NCBI GenBank assembly: GCA_947581755.1
Contig: CANPVN010000001.1
Coordinates: 1 to 64,000, forward strand
Length of the DNA: 64,000 nt
Direction: 5' to 3'
Source: an uncultured Clostridia bacterium
GTDB taxonomy: Bacteria > Bacillota > Clostridia > Christensenellales > Pumilibacteraceae
How positions within the stretch are numbered: position 1 is the first letter of the stretch; each line of letters starts with the position of its first letter. The notes below the pieces were generated by a model. It was not told the origin of the DNA. It made no database searches and saw nothing but the letters and a program-made list of their open reading frames with translations. The position numbers were made by a program, and so were the translations under genes. This document shows, one piece after another, positions 7,725 through 18,317 of the stretch.

Positions 7725-9662
7725 ATGAATTTGACGCTAAAAGACGGTTCTTGTCTGGAAGTACAGCAGGGCATAACCGCATTGGATGCAGCAAAGCAAA
7801 TAAGCGAGGGGCTTGCGCGCGCCGCGCTTTGCGCAAAAGTTGACGGAGTATTGGTGGATCTCAATACAAAACTCGATAAAGATTGCTCTTTGGAAATCAT
7901 AACGTTCAAAGATGATGAAGGTAAAGAAGTTTACAGACATACAACGGCTCATATTTTGGCGCAGGCTGTAAAAAATATATATCCCGATGCAAAACTTGCA
8001 ATCGGACCCGCAATTCGAAACGGTTTTTATTATGATTTTGATTTTCCCACACCGATCACCAATGCCGATTTCGATTTGATAGAGAAGGAAATGACAGCCA
8101 TAATAAAGGCGGATTTTCCTATAGAAAGACAAGTCGTGTCCAAAAAACAAGCGCTCGCCAAAATGAGAGGATTCGATGAGTCGTATAAAGTACAATTGAT
8201 ACAGGATCTTCCCGACTCGGAGACGATTACTTTGTATCAACAAGGGAATTTCATAGATTTGTGCAGGGGACCTCATCTTCCTTCGACGGGATATGTCAAG
8301 AATTTCAAACTTACCCAACTTGCAGGCGCATATTGGAAAGGCGACGAAAAGAATAAGATGCTCACACGTATTTACGGAACATCGTTTGACAAGAAAGCCG
8401 ATTTGACTCAATATCTTGAACAGATAGAAGAAGCAAAAAAACGCGATCACAACAAACTCGGACGCGAACTCGGTATATTCATGACGGAGGAAAAAATCGG
8501 ACAGGGATTGCCTTTGCTTATGCCCAAGGGAGCAAAATTGTTCCAGATTTTACAAAGATTCGTAGAGGACGAAGAGGAAAGACGCGGCTATCAACTTACT
8601 CGCACACCTTCTTTTGCAAAGAGCGATCTTTATAAGATAAGCGGACATTGGGATCATTATCGAGATAAGATGTTTGTTTTGGGCGATGAGGAAAAGGACA
8701 GCGAGGTATTTGCTTTGCGTCCCATGACTTGCCCGTTCCAATATATGATTTACCGTAACGGACTCAAAAGTTACAGAGATTTACCTATTCGATATAATGA
8801 GACATCTCCGCTATTCAGAAAAGAAGCGAGCGGTGAAATGCATGGACTTATCAGAGTAAGGCAATTCCATCTTTCGGACGGACATATAATTTGTACTCCC
8901 GAACAACTCGAAGAAGAATTCAAAGGATGTTTTGATTTGAGTTGCTATTTCTTGCGTTGCCTTGGAATGTTCGATGACGTTTATTTCAGATTCTCGCGCT
9001 ATGATCCCAACGATAAGGATAAATATATCTATGCTCCCGAAAAATGGGATCATGCCGAAGCGCTTATGAAGAAAATTCTCGATGACCTTAATATCAAATA
9101 TATAGAGGAAATAGGCGAGGCTGCGTTCTACGGTCCCAAACTTGATATACAAGCGACCAATGTATTTGGTAAAGAAGATACCATAATGACGATTCAAATC
9201 GATATGTTCTTGTCCGAGAATTTTGATATGTGGTATGTCAATGCCGCGGGAGAAAAGCAACATCCATACATTATTCACAGAGGCGCGTTTGGTTGTTACG
9301 AGAGAATGATGGCAATGCTTATCGAAAAATATGCGGGAGCATTTCCCGTTTGGATGAGTCCCGTTCAAGTAAAGATTTTATCGCTTACCGACAGAACCGC
9401 GCAAAAAGCCAACGAGACTGCCGATAAGTTACGAAGACTCGGAATCCGTTGCGAAGTCGATAACAGAAACGAAAAAATCGGCTATAAGATAAGGGAAGCC
9501 GCAAAAGAGAAAGTTCCGTATATGCTTGTTATAGGCGATAAGGAAGCCGAAAAAGGCGAGGTTGCAGTACGAAGCAGAAAGATAGGAGATATCGGAACTA
9601 TGACTCTCGAGGCGTTTATCTCCAAAATTACCGAAGAAATCGATAAAAAAGTTTTGGATTGA
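7725..9662 (+). CDS. thrS: Threonyl-tRNA synthetase
   Basis: A 645-residue class II synthetase charging tRNA-Thr. The order is an N-terminal TGS domain (to about residue 60), the second additional (editing) domain with HTTAHILAQAV, the catalytic core with MTCPFQYMIYR (zinc Cys) and HPYIIHRGAFGCYERMMAMLIE (motif 3), and the C-terminal anticodon-binding domain (PVQVKILSLTD onward). Length is typical. The ATG has aggagg 10-15 nt upstream. It is regulated by the T-box and followed by the infC promoter, so it probably has its own transcript. Confidence 0.98.
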   Translation: MNLTLKDGSCLEVQQGITALDAAKQISEGLARAALCAKVDGVLVDLNTKLDKDCSLEIITFKDDEGKEVYRHTTAHILAQAVKNIYPDAKLAIGPAIRNGFYYDFDFPTPITNADFDLIEKEMTAIIKADFPIERQVVSKKQALAKMRGFDESYKVQLIQDLPDSETITLYQQGNFIDLCRGPHLPSTGYVKNFKLTQLAGAYWKGDEKNKMLTRIYGTSFDKKADLTQYLEQIEEAKKRDHNKLGRELGIFMTEEKIGQGLPLLMPKGAKLFQILQRFVEDEEERRGYQLTRTPSFAKSDLYKISGHWDHYRDKMFVLGDEEKDSEVFALRPMTCPFQYMIYRNGLKSYRDLPIRYNETSPLFRKEASGEMHGLIRVRQFHLSDGHIICTPEQLEEEFKGCFDLSCYFLRCLGMFDDVYFRFSRYDPNDKDKYIYAPEKWDHAEALMKKILDDLNIKYIEEIGEAAFYGPKLDIQATNVFGKEDTIMTIQIDMFLSENFDMWYVNAAGEKQHPYIIHRGAFGCYERMMAMLIEKYAGAFPVWMSPVQVKILSLTDRTAQKANETADKLRRLGIRCEVDNRNEKIGYKIREAAKEKVPYMLVIGDKEAEKGEVAVRSRKIGDIGTMTLEAFISKITEEIDKKVLD

Positions 9663-9674
9663 TATTCAAAACAG

Positions 9675-9703
9675 TTGACAACGGCAAATAAAATCAATAT
9701 AAT
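9675..9703 (+). promoter_or_regulatory. Consensus sigma-A promoter of infC-rpmI-rplT
   Basis: TTGACA (9675-9680), 17-nt spacer, TATAAT (9698-9703): a perfect consensus promoter, as fits a ribosomal-protein operon. Confidence 0.92.
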
Positions 9704-9709
9704 ATTTAT

Positions 9710-9840
9710 TGAACAAAGTAGATTTTACATCTCACCGATTGGGAAATCTCGAATCGGTTGCTTCCGAACGAATAATTCATAATCTTGATTATTGATTTGT
9801 TTTTTTGAGCGAGGTGTAAATTACTTCGCTCATATTTTTT
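9710..9840 (+). promoter_or_regulatory. L20-type leader with attenuator upstream of infC
   Basis: The about 145-nt untranslated leader has a small hairpin (ccgatt with aatcgg, about 9736-9758) and, directly before infC, a 9-bp stem with one G-T pair (9807-9815 with 9823-9831) followed by a T-rich run to 9840. In Firmicutes this operon is controlled by L20 binding to such a leader, causing premature termination. The position and terminator support this; I cannot verify the L20 binding core by eye. Confidence 0.6.
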
Positions 9841-9856
9841 ATGGAGGTATCTTCTT

Positions 9857-10366
9857 ATCAATAAAGAAGTCGAAATCAACGAAAGAATTCGTGATGAAAG
9901 GATTCGAGTCATCGATGAAAAAGGCGAACAACTCGGTATTATGTCGAGCGAAGAGGCAAACAGGATTGCCGACGACCGCAATCTCGACTTGGTAAAAATC
10001 AGTCCCAATGCCGATCCGCCTGTCTGTAAGATTATGGATTACGGAAAATATAAATTCGACATGATCAAAAAGGAAAAGGATGCTCGGAAAAAGCAGAAAG
10101 TAGCCGAACTCAAAGAAGTTTGGTTGTCGATGACGATAGATACGCACGACCTCGAGACCAAGGCAAAACAAGCCGCAAAATTTTTATCTGGCGGAGACAA
10201 AGTCAAGGTTTCGATAAGGATGCGAGGACGACAACAAGCGTATGCGGCGTCGGGCGTACAGGTAATGAATGACTTTTTTGCTCTTGTACAGGAAGTGGGA
10301 ATTATTGAAAAACCGCCTTTGACAGAGGGCAGAAACATATTGATGATACTTTCACCCAAAAAGTAA
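9857..10366 (+). CDS. infC: Translation initiation factor IF-3, probable ATC start
   Basis: IF-3 binds the 30S subunit, prevents subunit joining and checks the start codon. The IF-3 N-terminus begins [17 protein letters not shown] well upstream of the first in-frame ATG (9941), which would remove the first 28 residues of the N-domain. GGAGG at 9843-9847 points to an ATC at 9857 (9-nt spacing) as start. Non-AUG starts are well known for infC, where they let IF-3 repress its own translation. The protein is then 169 residues with the N-domain, linker ([16 protein letters not shown]) and C-domain complete. Confidence 0.9.
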   Translation: MNKEVEINERIRDERIRVIDEKGEQLGIMSSEEANRIADDRNLDLVKISPNADPPVCKIMDYGKYKFDMIKKEKDARKKQKVAELKEVWLSMTIDTHDLETKAKQAAKFLSGGDKVKVSIRMRGRQQAYAASGVQVMNDFFALVQEVGIIEKPPLTEGRNILMILSPKK

Positions 10367-10388
10367 ATTATTTCGGAGGATAAATAAT

Positions 10389-10586
10389 ATGCCAAAAATG
10401 AAAAGCAACAGCGGCGCGAAAAAACGTTTTCGTATAACGGCAAACGGCAAAATCAAGCGCGCTCAACAAGGTAAGAATCATATTCTTAACAAAAAAGATC
10501 GTAAAAGAAAAGATCGCTTGCGCAAGGGTGCGTATATGGGTAGCGCAAAGCAAAACAGCACTTTGCGCACTATGATTCAGAAATAA
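10389..10586 (+). CDS. rpmI: Ribosomal protein L35
   Basis: A 65-residue, strongly basic protein beginning [17 protein letters not shown] and ending in a [12 protein letters not shown]-type tail: standard L35 of the 50S subunit. The RBS cggagg precedes the ATG. Second gene in the infC-rpmI-rplT operon, 22 nt after infC. Confidence 0.96.
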   Translation: MPKMKSNSGAKKRFRITANGKIKRAQQGKNHILNKKDRKRKDRLRKGAYMGSAKQNSTLRTMIQK

Positions 10587-10598
10587 GGAGGCGGAATT

Positions 10599-10952
10599 AT
10601 GAGAATCAAAAGAGCGGTAAATGCAGTAAAAAAACGAAGAAAGATAATGAGACTTACAAAAGGATACTTCGGATCCAAGTCTAAGTCTTATCGTATAGCA
10701 AGAGAAGCCTTGATGAAGTCGCAGATGTACGCATTCATCGGACGCAGACAGAAAAAACGTGATTTCCGTCGTTTGTGGATTGCTCGTATTAACGCGGCGG
10801 CAAGAATGAACGGAATGTCTTACAGCAAGTTTATGTGCGGACTTAAAAAAGCGGGAATCAATCTTAACCGCAAAGTTCTTGCGGAAATCGCCGTGTCCGA
10901 TGCCGTAGCGTTTAAGGCTTTGGCGGAAAGAGCGGCAGATGCAAACAAATAA
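10599..10952 (+). CDS. rplT: Ribosomal protein L20
   Basis: A 117-residue basic protein, [19 protein letters not shown] onward, with the typical [17 protein letters not shown] and [22 protein letters not shown] segments. It binds 23S rRNA early in 50S assembly and in Firmicutes also represses its own operon through the upstream leader. It is 12 nt after rpmI (RBS aaggagg) and ends at a strong terminator. Confidence 0.97.
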   Translation: MRIKRAVNAVKKRRKIMRLTKGYFGSKSKSYRIAREALMKSQMYAFIGRRQKKRDFRRLWIARINAAARMNGMSYSKFMCGLKKAGINLNRKVLAEIAVSDAVAFKALAERAADANK

Positions 10953-10959
10953 ATTTTAT

Positions 10960-10998
10960 AAAGACGTCTTTTGTATTATATAAGACGTCTTTCTTTTT
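10960..10998 (+). terminator. Rho-independent terminator of the infC operon
   Basis: An 11-bp perfect stem (10960-10970 with 10982-10992), 11-nt loop, then ctttttc. Confidence 0.88.
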
Positions 10999-11003
10999 CA
11001 ATC

Positions 11004-11750
11004 ATGATAGAAATTTATTCTCCTTCAAATTCAAAAATCGGATTTGTAAAAAATCTTGCCGATAAGAAATTTCGCGACGAAACACGACTTTTCTTTGTCG
11101 AAGGCTATAGAAGCGTAACCGATATGCTGAAAGTTGTGCATTCTTCAAAAGTCCATTCGATATATGTAACGGAAAAGTACAGTAAAAATCAAGAACTTAA
11201 TGCGTTTAATGAGAAATTGATTTTGACCAACGATATTTGTATGCAAAAAATGAGCGATACAAAGACTTCTCAGGGAATTATTGCGGTGTTGGAACAACCC
11301 GAGTTTGCCAAGGAGCTTTCCGATTACAACATATTGCTTGACGGGCTTACCGATGGGGGAAATATAGGAACCGTCATAAGGACAAGCGCCGCCGCGGGAT
11401 ACGGAGTCATACTGAAAGATTGCGCCGATATATTTTCTCCCAAGGTTGTAAGAAGTTCTATGTCTGCAATAGTCAAGACTCGTATGTATAAATACACTCC
11501 CGAATTGATACGTGAATTAAAATCGAGAGGAACTTGTTTCTATGCGGGAGATATGGACGGCGCGGATATTTTCGGACTGTCTCGGGAAGCAAACAGAGTT
11601 TGTATAGCGGTAGGCAACGAAGCCGAAGGTCTGAGTAATGAAATACTCGGTATATGCGATCGAAAGGTAAGTATTCCTATGCAAAATATGGAATCTCTTA
11701 ATGTTGCCGTCAGCGCAGCTATATTGATGTATAATATAAAATTTCGGTAA
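11004..11750 (+). CDS. TrmH/SpoU-family RNA 2'-O-ribose methyltransferase
   Basis: A 248-residue SPOUT methyltransferase acting on rRNA or tRNA ribose. An N-terminal substrate-binding domain (about residues 1-100, KFRDETRLFFVEGYRSV) precedes the knotted SPOUT domain with its three family motifs: DGGNIGTVIRTSAAAGYG, CIAVGNEAEGLSNE and IPMQNMESLNVAVSAAILMY. The ATG at 11004 is chosen because an earlier in-frame ATG at 10971 lies inside the rplT terminator; no clear Shine-Dalgarno is present. The exact target nucleotide cannot be inferred. It stands alone between rplT and uvrB. Confidence 0.9.
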   Translation: MIEIYSPSNSKIGFVKNLADKKFRDETRLFFVEGYRSVTDMLKVVHSSKVHSIYVTEKYSKNQELNAFNEKLILTNDICMQKMSDTKTSQGIIAVLEQPEFAKELSDYNILLDGLTDGGNIGTVIRTSAAAGYGVILKDCADIFSPKVVRSSMSAIVKTRMYKYTPELIRELKSRGTCFYAGDMDGADIFGLSREANRVCIAVGNEAEGLSNEILGICDRKVSIPMQNMESLNVAVSAAILMYNIKFR

Positions 11751-11826
11751 AAAACAATCAGATAATCACATTTTCCGACTTTGAAAATTTTATATTCAAT
11801 GGAGCGAAAAAAAAGAACTCCTATTG

Positions 11827-11855
11827 TTGCAAAAATAAATAAAAGTTGCTATACT
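11827..11855 (+). promoter_or_regulatory. Promoter of uvrB giving an apparently leaderless mRNA
   Basis: TTGCAA (11827-11832), 17-nt spacer, extended -10 TGCTATACT (TATACT at 11850-11855). The uvrB ATG begins 8 nt after the -10 box, where transcription would start, and no Shine-Dalgarno lies upstream. Confidence 0.75.
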
Positions 11856-11862
11856 TATAATT

Positions 11863-13827
11863 ATGGATAAATTTGAAATTGTTTCGGAATTTAAGCCGAC
11901 GGGAGATCAACCCGAAGCAATAAATGCCCTTACGGAAGGGATAAACGATGGATTGCGTTCTCAGGTTTTGAAGGGAGTAACGGGAAGCGGAAAAACTTTT
12001 ACGATGGCGAATATAATCGAAAGGGTTGGGCGTCCCGCTCTTGTTTTGGCGCACAACAAAACTTTGGCGGCGCAACTTTGCAACGAATTCAGGGAAATTT
12101 TTCCGCATAACAGAGTTGAATTTTTTGTTTCGTATTACGATTACTATCAACCCGAAGCGTATATAGCCAGCAGCGATACTTATATAGAAAAAGATATGTC
12201 CGTCAACGACGACATAGATAAACTCCGTCATTCGGCGACATGCAGCTTAAAGGAAAGACGAGACACGATCGTTGTGGCTTCGGTTTCGTGTATTTACGGT
12301 CTCGGCGCGCCCGAGGACTATTATCGAATGGCAATTTCTCTGCGTCCGGGCATGAAACTCGAGCGAGAAGAACTTATAAGAAGGCTTGTAGAGATAAATT
12401 ACAAACGCAATGATGTTGAATTTACCAGAACAAATTTTCGTGTTCGCGGCGATACCGTTGAGATATTTGTTGCGAACAGCAGTGAGATTGCGGTAAGAGT
12501 GGAATTTTTCGGAGATGAAATAGACACGATTTCGGAATTCGAGGCGGTAACGGGACATACAAAGGCTATTTTGAAACACGTTGCGATTTTTCCCGCGAGT
12601 CACTATGCTGTTGAAAGAGAACGTTTGAATATGGCTATCGCTCAAATTCAGATAGATTTGGAGCAACAGATAAAGGAGTTTACCGAAGCGGGCAAACTCA
12701 TAGAAGCCCAAAGGATAGAGCAGCGCGTCAATTATGATATCGAGATGATGCGTGAACTCGGTTATTGCAGCGGAATAGAAAACTATTCGCGTTATTTTGA
12801 CGGCAGACATCCCGGCGAACCGCCATATACGTTATTGGATTATTTTCCCGATGATTTTATATTATTCGTAGACGAAAGTCACATGACGATACCGCAACTT
12901 AGAGCCATGAATCACGGAGACTATTCGCGAAAAAAGAGTCTCGTAGAGTACGGTTTCAGATTGCCTGCGGCTTTCGATAACAGACCTCTCAATTTCGAGG
13001 AGTTCAATAAACGTATAGGACAAGTTATCTATGTTTCGGCTACACCTGCGGATTATGAACTCGGAATGGCAAAGGGCGCAGTCGTAGAGCAACTTATTCG
13101 TCCTACGGGGCTTTTGGATCCGCCCGTGACGGTACGTCCCATAAAAGGACAAATAGATGATTTGTTGGGAGAAATAAAGGCGACGGTCGCTTCCGACGGC
13201 AGAGTTTTGATTACTACGCTTACTAAAAAGATGGCGGAATCTTTGAGCGAATATCTGTCCTCGCAAGGCGTTAAAGTGCGTTATCTTCACTCCGATATAG
13301 ATACTATGGAGAGAATAGATATTGTTAACTCTTTGCGTTCGGGTGAGTTTACGACTTTGGTCGGTATAAATCTGTTGCGAGAGGGACTTGATATTCCCGA
13401 AGTAAAACTCGTTGCAATTCTCGACGCCGACAAAGAAGGATTTTTAAGGAGCGAAACGTCTTTGATACAGACGATAGGAAGAGCGGCGAGAAATGCCGAA
13501 AGTCGAGTAATAATGTATGCGGATAATATAACGGATTCCATGCGAAAAGCGATAGACGAAACGGAAAGACGCAGAAAAATACAAAACGAATTTAATGTTA
13601 CGCACGGTATAACTCCCAAGACTATAATAAAACCCATAAAGAACACTCTCGAAATATCTTCGAAAGTTTCGAGCAAAGTGGATATAAAAGACATTCCGAA
13701 GCAAATAGATAAATTGAAAGGTTTGATGAGGGTTGCGGCAAACGCGCTTGACTTCGAACGGGCGATAGAGTTGAGGGAACAAATAGCCGAACTCAATAAA
13801 TTAAGAGGACGTTATAAGAAGGACTGA
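11863..13827 (+). CDS. uvrB: Excinuclease ABC subunit B
   Basis: A 654-residue helicase-like damage-verification subunit of nucleotide excision repair; it loads onto lesions with UvrA and recruits UvrC. Walker [11 protein letters not shown], the beta-hairpin region [21 protein letters not shown], the helicase motifs VDESH and QTIGRAARN, and a C-terminal UVR motif ([21 protein letters not shown]) are intact. The start matches family N-termini ([19 protein letters not shown]) and sits at the predicted transcription start, so translation is probably leaderless. uvrA follows after 24 nt. Confidence 0.97.
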   Translation: MDKFEIVSEFKPTGDQPEAINALTEGINDGLRSQVLKGVTGSGKTFTMANIIERVGRPALVLAHNKTLAAQLCNEFREIFPHNRVEFFVSYYDYYQPEAYIASSDTYIEKDMSVNDDIDKLRHSATCSLKERRDTIVVASVSCIYGLGAPEDYYRMAISLRPGMKLEREELIRRLVEINYKRNDVEFTRTNFRVRGDTVEIFVANSSEIAVRVEFFGDEIDTISEFEAVTGHTKAILKHVAIFPASHYAVERERLNMAIAQIQIDLEQQIKEFTEAGKLIEAQRIEQRVNYDIEMMRELGYCSGIENYSRYFDGRHPGEPPYTLLDYFPDDFILFVDESHMTIPQLRAMNHGDYSRKKSLVEYGFRLPAAFDNRPLNFEEFNKRIGQVIYVSATPADYELGMAKGAVVEQLIRPTGLLDPPVTVRPIKGQIDDLLGEIKATVASDGRVLITTLTKKMAESLSEYLSSQGVKVRYLHSDIDTMERIDIVNSLRSGEFTTLVGINLLREGLDIPEVKLVAILDADKEGFLRSETSLIQTIGRAARNAESRVIMYADNITDSMRKAIDETERRRKIQNEFNVTHGITPKTIIKPIKNTLEISSKVSSKVDIKDIPKQIDKLKGLMRVAANALDFERAIELREQIAELNKLRGRYKKD

Positions 13828-13851
13828 TCTCGGAGGGCAGATGTATTCACT

Positions 13852-16671
13852 ATGGAAGAGATAATTATCAAAGGCGCAAGAGAAAATAACTTAAAAAATA
13901 TAGATCTTACCTTACCCAGAAACAAGTTGATTGTTTTTACGGGACTATCGGGAAGCGGAAAGACTTCATTGGCATTCGATACGATTTTCGCAGAGGGACA
14001 AAGGCGTTATGTGGAGTCTCTTTCGAGTTATGCCAGACAATTTTTGGGACAAATGGCAAAGCCCGAAGTAGAGAGCATATCGGGACTTTCTCCCGCTATT
14101 TCGATCGACCAAAAGACAACGAGCAGAAATCCTCGTTCTACAGTGGGAACGGTTACGGAAATTTACGACTATCTCAGATTGTTGTATGCAAGAACGGGTA
14201 CGGTGCATTGCTATAAGTGCGGGAACCCGATAGAGCAACAGACTATCGACAATATAGTTGACTCCGTAATGGAGTATACGGAAGGTTCGAGGATCCTTAT
14301 TCTCGCTCCTGTCATTCGCGGCAGAAAGGGAGAATATAAAAAGGAATTTGAAAACTACCGAAAGGATGGTTTTGTTCGCGTCAAAGTTGACGGAGAAATA
14401 AAACTTTTGGAAGAAGAAATAACGTTGGATAAGAAAGTCAAGCATGATATAAGCGTAGTGGTTGACAGATTGATAATAAAATCGGGAATAGAAACAAGAC
14501 TTACGGACAGCCTTGAAACCGCGCTCAAACTTGCGGACGGCATAGTCGATATAGAAGATGATAACGGACTAAGGACTTTCAATACAAAATATGCCTGTCC
14601 CGATTGCGGTATTTCATTTGCCGAAGTGGAGCCGAGATTGTTCTCTTTCAACAGTCCTTTCGGCGCATGCCCTCATTGCATGGGTTTGGGCTTTATCGAG
14701 ACGATAGATCCCGCGCTGATTTACGGAGACGGCTCTAAAACTTTGAGAGAGGGAGCGTTGACCGTTACGGGATGGAATTTCGACTCCGCAGCGCATAGTT
14801 TGATGTATTTCAAAGCCTTATCCGAAAAATACGGATTTTCTTTGGATGTTCCCTATAAGGATTTGCCCGATAACATAAAACAAATTTTGCTTTACGGCAA
14901 CAACGGAGAGCGTTTGGATTTGGAGTATAACTCGTCTTGGTTTTCGGGTAATTATACGGCAAGTTTCGAGGGCGTGGTTCGAAACCTCGAAAGGAGATAC
15001 AGAGAAACCAATAGCGAATATGTAAAAGCCGATATATCCAAATTTATAAAAAATGTTCCTTGCGAACATTGTCACGGACTTCGTTTGCGTCCCGAGGCGC
15101 TTGCCGTAAAAGTCGGAGGACTGAATATTGCCGAGCTTACAGCAAAGCCTATATCGGATATCGTAACGTTTTTCGGTGGGCTTGAGTTCGGAAAGACAAA
15201 TTCGATTATTGCAGCGCCCATTATTCGCGAGATAAACGCAAGACTCAATTTTTTATGCGATGTGGGACTTGATTATCTTACTTTGTCGAGAGCGGCGGCG
15301 ACTCTTTCGGGCGGAGAGGCTCAAAGAATAAGGCTCGCCACACAGATAGGTTCGGGATTGACGGGAGTGCTGTATATCCTTGATGAACCGAGTATAGGAC
15401 TTCATCAAAGGGATAATGCAAAACTCATTGCGACGCTTGAACATCTTCGGGATCTCGGAAATACTTTGATTGTCGTGGAACATGATGAAGAAACCATGCT
15501 TGCCGCGGATTATATTGTAGATGTTGGTCCCGGCGCGGGTGTGCATGGCGGAAATATAGTAGCGGCGGGAACTCCTTCCGAGATAATGCAATGCGAAGAT
15601 TCCGTTACGGGAAAATATTTGTCGGGAAAACTGAAAATAGACATACCTTCGGCGCGCAGAGCCTTTGTAAAAACCATTTCGATATTCGGAGCGAAGCAAA
15701 ATAATCTTAAAAATATAGACGTCAATATTCCCATAGGAGTCATCACCGCGGTAACGGGAGTATCGGGCAGCGGAAAAAGCAGCCTTGTGAATCAGATACT
15801 GTTCCCGATCGCGTCCAATAGAATAATGGGTTCGAGATATGAAGAGGGCAAGGCAGACGGCGTATCGGGACTCGAATATATCGATAAGGTAATAAATATC
15901 GATCAAAGTCCTATAGGTCGTACTCCTCGCAGTAATCCCGCCACTTATACGGGTGTATTTTCTTTTATAAGAGAACTGTTTGCAAAAACGCCCGATGCCG
16001 TACAACGAGGATATAAATCGGGCAGATTCAGTTTCAACGTCAAAGGCGGCAGATGCGAAAATTGCAGCGGAGACGGTATACTCAAAATCGAAATGAACTT
16101 TCTTCCCGACGTATATGTTCCTTGCGAAGTCTGCGGCGGCAGTCGATATAACAGAGAAACGTTAAACGTTAAGTTCCGAGGAAAGAATATCGCCGATGTC
16201 CTTGATATGACGGTAGAAGAAGCCTATTCGTTTTTTGCCAATATCCCCAATATTTATAATAAAATCAAAACGTTATACGATGTCGGACTCGGATATATAA
16301 AACTCGGACAATCCGCGACTACTTTGTCGGGCGGAGAAGCGCAAAGAGTAAAACTCGCAACGGAATTATCCAAACGCACGACGGGAAGTACGTTATATAT
16401 TCTCGACGAACCGACGACAGGGCTGCATAGCGCAGATGTGGATAAATTGATAACGATCCTGCAACGGCTTGCCGATGCGGGGAACACCGTTGTCGTCATC
16501 GAACACAATCTCGATGTAATAAAGATAGCTGATTATATAATCGATTTGGGTCCCGAGGGCGGAAACAGAGGAGGACAAATCGTGGCATTAGGTACTCCCG
16601 AGGAAGTTTCGGAAAACCAAAACAGTTATACGGGGCAATTTTTAAAAAAGATTTTGACAAAAAAAGTATAA
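13852..16671 (+). CDS. uvrA: Excinuclease ABC subunit A
   Basis: A 939-residue double ABC ATPase that scans DNA for lesions and delivers UvrB. Two nucleotide-binding halves are seen: Walker [13 protein letters not shown] near the start and [11 protein letters not shown] near residue 640, each with a LSGGEAQR(I/V)(R/K)LA signature. Zinc-finger cysteines appear as CYKCG, CPDCG/CPHC and CENC/CEVC. Length is typical. The RBS GGAGGG lies 14 nt before this ATG, somewhat far; an ATG at 13841 is out of frame. It is probably co-transcribed with uvrB. Confidence 0.97.
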   Translation: MEEIIIKGARENNLKNIDLTLPRNKLIVFTGLSGSGKTSLAFDTIFAEGQRRYVESLSSYARQFLGQMAKPEVESISGLSPAISIDQKTTSRNPRSTVGTVTEIYDYLRLLYARTGTVHCYKCGNPIEQQTIDNIVDSVMEYTEGSRILILAPVIRGRKGEYKKEFENYRKDGFVRVKVDGEIKLLEEEITLDKKVKHDISVVVDRLIIKSGIETRLTDSLETALKLADGIVDIEDDNGLRTFNTKYACPDCGISFAEVEPRLFSFNSPFGACPHCMGLGFIETIDPALIYGDGSKTLREGALTVTGWNFDSAAHSLMYFKALSEKYGFSLDVPYKDLPDNIKQILLYGNNGERLDLEYNSSWFSGNYTASFEGVVRNLERRYRETNSEYVKADISKFIKNVPCEHCHGLRLRPEALAVKVGGLNIAELTAKPISDIVTFFGGLEFGKTNSIIAAPIIREINARLNFLCDVGLDYLTLSRAAATLSGGEAQRIRLATQIGSGLTGVLYILDEPSIGLHQRDNAKLIATLEHLRDLGNTLIVVEHDEETMLAADYIVDVGPGAGVHGGNIVAAGTPSEIMQCEDSVTGKYLSGKLKIDIPSARRAFVKTISIFGAKQNNLKNIDVNIPIGVITAVTGVSGSGKSSLVNQILFPIASNRIMGSRYEEGKADGVSGLEYIDKVINIDQSPIGRTPRSNPATYTGVFSFIRELFAKTPDAVQRGYKSGRFSFNVKGGRCENCSGDGILKIEMNFLPDVYVPCEVCGGSRYNRETLNVKFRGKNIADVLDMTVEEAYSFFANIPNIYNKIKTLYDVGLGYIKLGQSATTLSGGEAQRVKLATELSKRTTGSTLYILDEPTTGLHSADVDKLITILQRLADAGNTVVVIEHNLDVIKIADYIIDLGPEGGNRGGQIVALGTPEEVSENQNSYTGQFLKKILTKKV

Positions 16672-16686
16672 AATTAATTAAAAATT

Positions 16687-16716
16687 TGACACTCGGTTAT
16701 GAGCTATGATATAATT
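16687..16716 (+). promoter_or_regulatory. Sigma-A promoter of the yebC-radC-ruv cluster
   Basis: TTGACA (16687-16692), 18-nt spacer, extended -10 TGATATAAT (TATAAT at 16711-16716). Confidence 0.9.
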
Positions 16717-16762
16717 AAAAAGTATGAATAAAACTCACAAATTTCGGGGGGGGAGGTAAATT

Positions 16763-17506
16763 ATGTCCGGACATAGCAAATGGGCAAACATAAAAAGAAC
16801 AAAAGGCAAGACAGATGCTGCAAGGGGCAAGGTCTTTACAAAGATAGGACGTGAAATCGTCGTGGCTGTCAAAGCGGGCGGCCCCGATCCCAACAGTAAT
16901 GCAAAATTGAGAGATGTAATTGCAAAGGCAAAAGCCGCAAACGTTCCCAATGACAATATTATGCGAAGCATAAAGAAGGCGAGCGGCGAATTGAACAATG
17001 TGGATTATGCTGCCGTGACATACGAAGGTTATGCTCCGGGCGGAGTTGCCGTAATCGTCGAAGCGTTGACAGACAATAAAAACAGAACGGCGAGTGATGT
17101 AAGGCATATATTCGATAAGACGGGCGGTTCCATGGGCACAAACGGCTGCGTTTCCTATTTGTTTGAATCCAAGGGCGTTTTGGAAATCGAAAAGACGGAC
17201 AAAAGCGATGACGATGAGATGATGATGGAAGCGCTTGATGCGGGAGCCGAGGACTTTGCCGTAGAAGACGGAGTTTATATTATCACAACATCTCCTGCGA
17301 CTTTTTCCGAAGTCAGAGAAAATCTCGAAAAGAAGAATTTTACATTTTTAAGAAGCGAATTGGATATGATCCCTTCAAATTATGTAGATGTTACGGACGA
17401 AGTTGCCGCTAAAGTCAAAAGAATGCTTGACATGTTTGACGACAACGATGATGTACAGAATGTTTATCATAATGCCGTATTACCCATGGAAGAGGAGGAA
17501 GAATAA
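16763..17506 (+). CDS. yebC: YebC/PmpR (TACO1) family protein
   Basis: A 247-residue member of the YebC family, starting [20 protein letters not shown] with the usual three-domain fold and an acidic tail ending EEEEE. Members have been described as DNA-binding regulators, and more recently as factors helping ribosomes through difficult (proline-rich) sequences; which applies here is not visible. It commonly precedes ruvC, as here. The Shine-Dalgarno GGAGG is preceded by a run of eight G (16746-16753). Confidence 0.95.
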   Translation: MSGHSKWANIKRTKGKTDAARGKVFTKIGREIVVAVKAGGPDPNSNAKLRDVIAKAKAANVPNDNIMRSIKKASGELNNVDYAAVTYEGYAPGGVAVIVEALTDNKNRTASDVRHIFDKTGGSMGTNGCVSYLFESKGVLEIEKTDKSDDDEMMMEALDAGAEDFAVEDGVYIITTSPATFSEVRENLEKKNFTFLRSELDMIPSNYVDVTDEVAAKVKRMLDMFDDNDDVQNVYHNAVLPMEEEEE

Positions 17507-17508
17507 TC

Positions 17509-18312
17509 GTGGCTGATAAGAAATTGATTATAGACGGACAACCCGAGAAGAAAAATATTCACGAAGGACACAGACAACGTCTGAAACAATCCGTACTCAA
17601 AGATCCCGAATTAAACAGTTTCAGTGATATAGAAGTTTTGGAATATGTGTTGACTTTTGCTGTTCCGAGAAGGGATACGAATCCGATAGCGCACAGGTTG
17701 TTGGATAAATTCGGTTCATTATATTATGTTTTCTCTGCAAATTATAATCAATTATTATCGGTTTCGGGAGTGACTCAAAATGCCGCGCATTTGATATCCA
17801 ATTATTTTACGATTTTCAGAAGGATTTGTTCGACGAGAGCCGAAAGAAATATATCCGTAAAAAATGTGCGGGATGCCGTAAATGTATTACAACCTTACTT
17901 TGTGGCGCGAGATATCGAGTATGTTTACATGTTGTGTTTGGATGTGCATGAAAATTTAATCGCCGTGGAACGGGTTGCCGAAGGCGACGCCTCAAGCATT
18001 ACCTTGAATAAGGTCTATATTGTCAAATTGGCAATGAAAAACAATGCCGTAAGCGTGATTTTGGCTCACAATCATCCCGGAGGATATTGGCAACCTTCAC
18101 AAAGCGATGTCAATTCTACTATAGCTATCGGAATGACATGCGAGGCAATGAATATTCATTTCTCGGATCATATAATTTTCTTTGAGGGCGGTTATTGCAG
18201 CTTTTTCTATGGCGGATTATTGCCGAATAGTCCTCGCGGCGCTACGCTCGAAAACGGCTTGATGCTGTATAATGAACCCAAAAATATTGTTTATATGAAT
18301 TACTTGTCCTGA
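17509..18312 (+). CDS. radC: RadC family JAB-domain protein
   Basis: A 267-residue protein with a helix-hairpin-helix-like N-terminal region (LLSVSGVTQNAAHLISNYF, residues about 82-100) and a C-terminal JAB/MPN domain whose metal motif is complete: H187, H189, S197 and D200 in the HNHPGG...SQSD stretch. RadC was once thought to act in recombination repair; its true activity is unsettled, with a metal-dependent hydrolase fold. The GTG start at 17509 has an aggagg in the yebC end. About 35 residues beyond the usual family end are present. It sits between yebC and ruvCAB, inside a recombination operon. Confidence 0.88.
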   Translation: MADKKLIIDGQPEKKNIHEGHRQRLKQSVLKDPELNSFSDIEVLEYVLTFAVPRRDTNPIAHRLLDKFGSLYYVFSANYNQLLSVSGVTQNAAHLISNYFTIFRRICSTRAERNISVKNVRDAVNVLQPYFVARDIEYVYMLCLDVHENLIAVERVAEGDASSITLNKVYIVKLAMKNNAVSVILAHNHPGGYWQPSQSDVNSTIAIGMTCEAMNIHFSDHIIFFEGGYCSFFYGGLLPNSPRGATLENGLMLYNEPKNIVYMNYLS

Positions 18313-18317
18313 TATAT

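Noticed and set aside
15253-16005. 250-codon minus-strand frame inside uvrA
   Set aside because: Antisense shadow of the UvrA ABC domains; no RBS or family signature.
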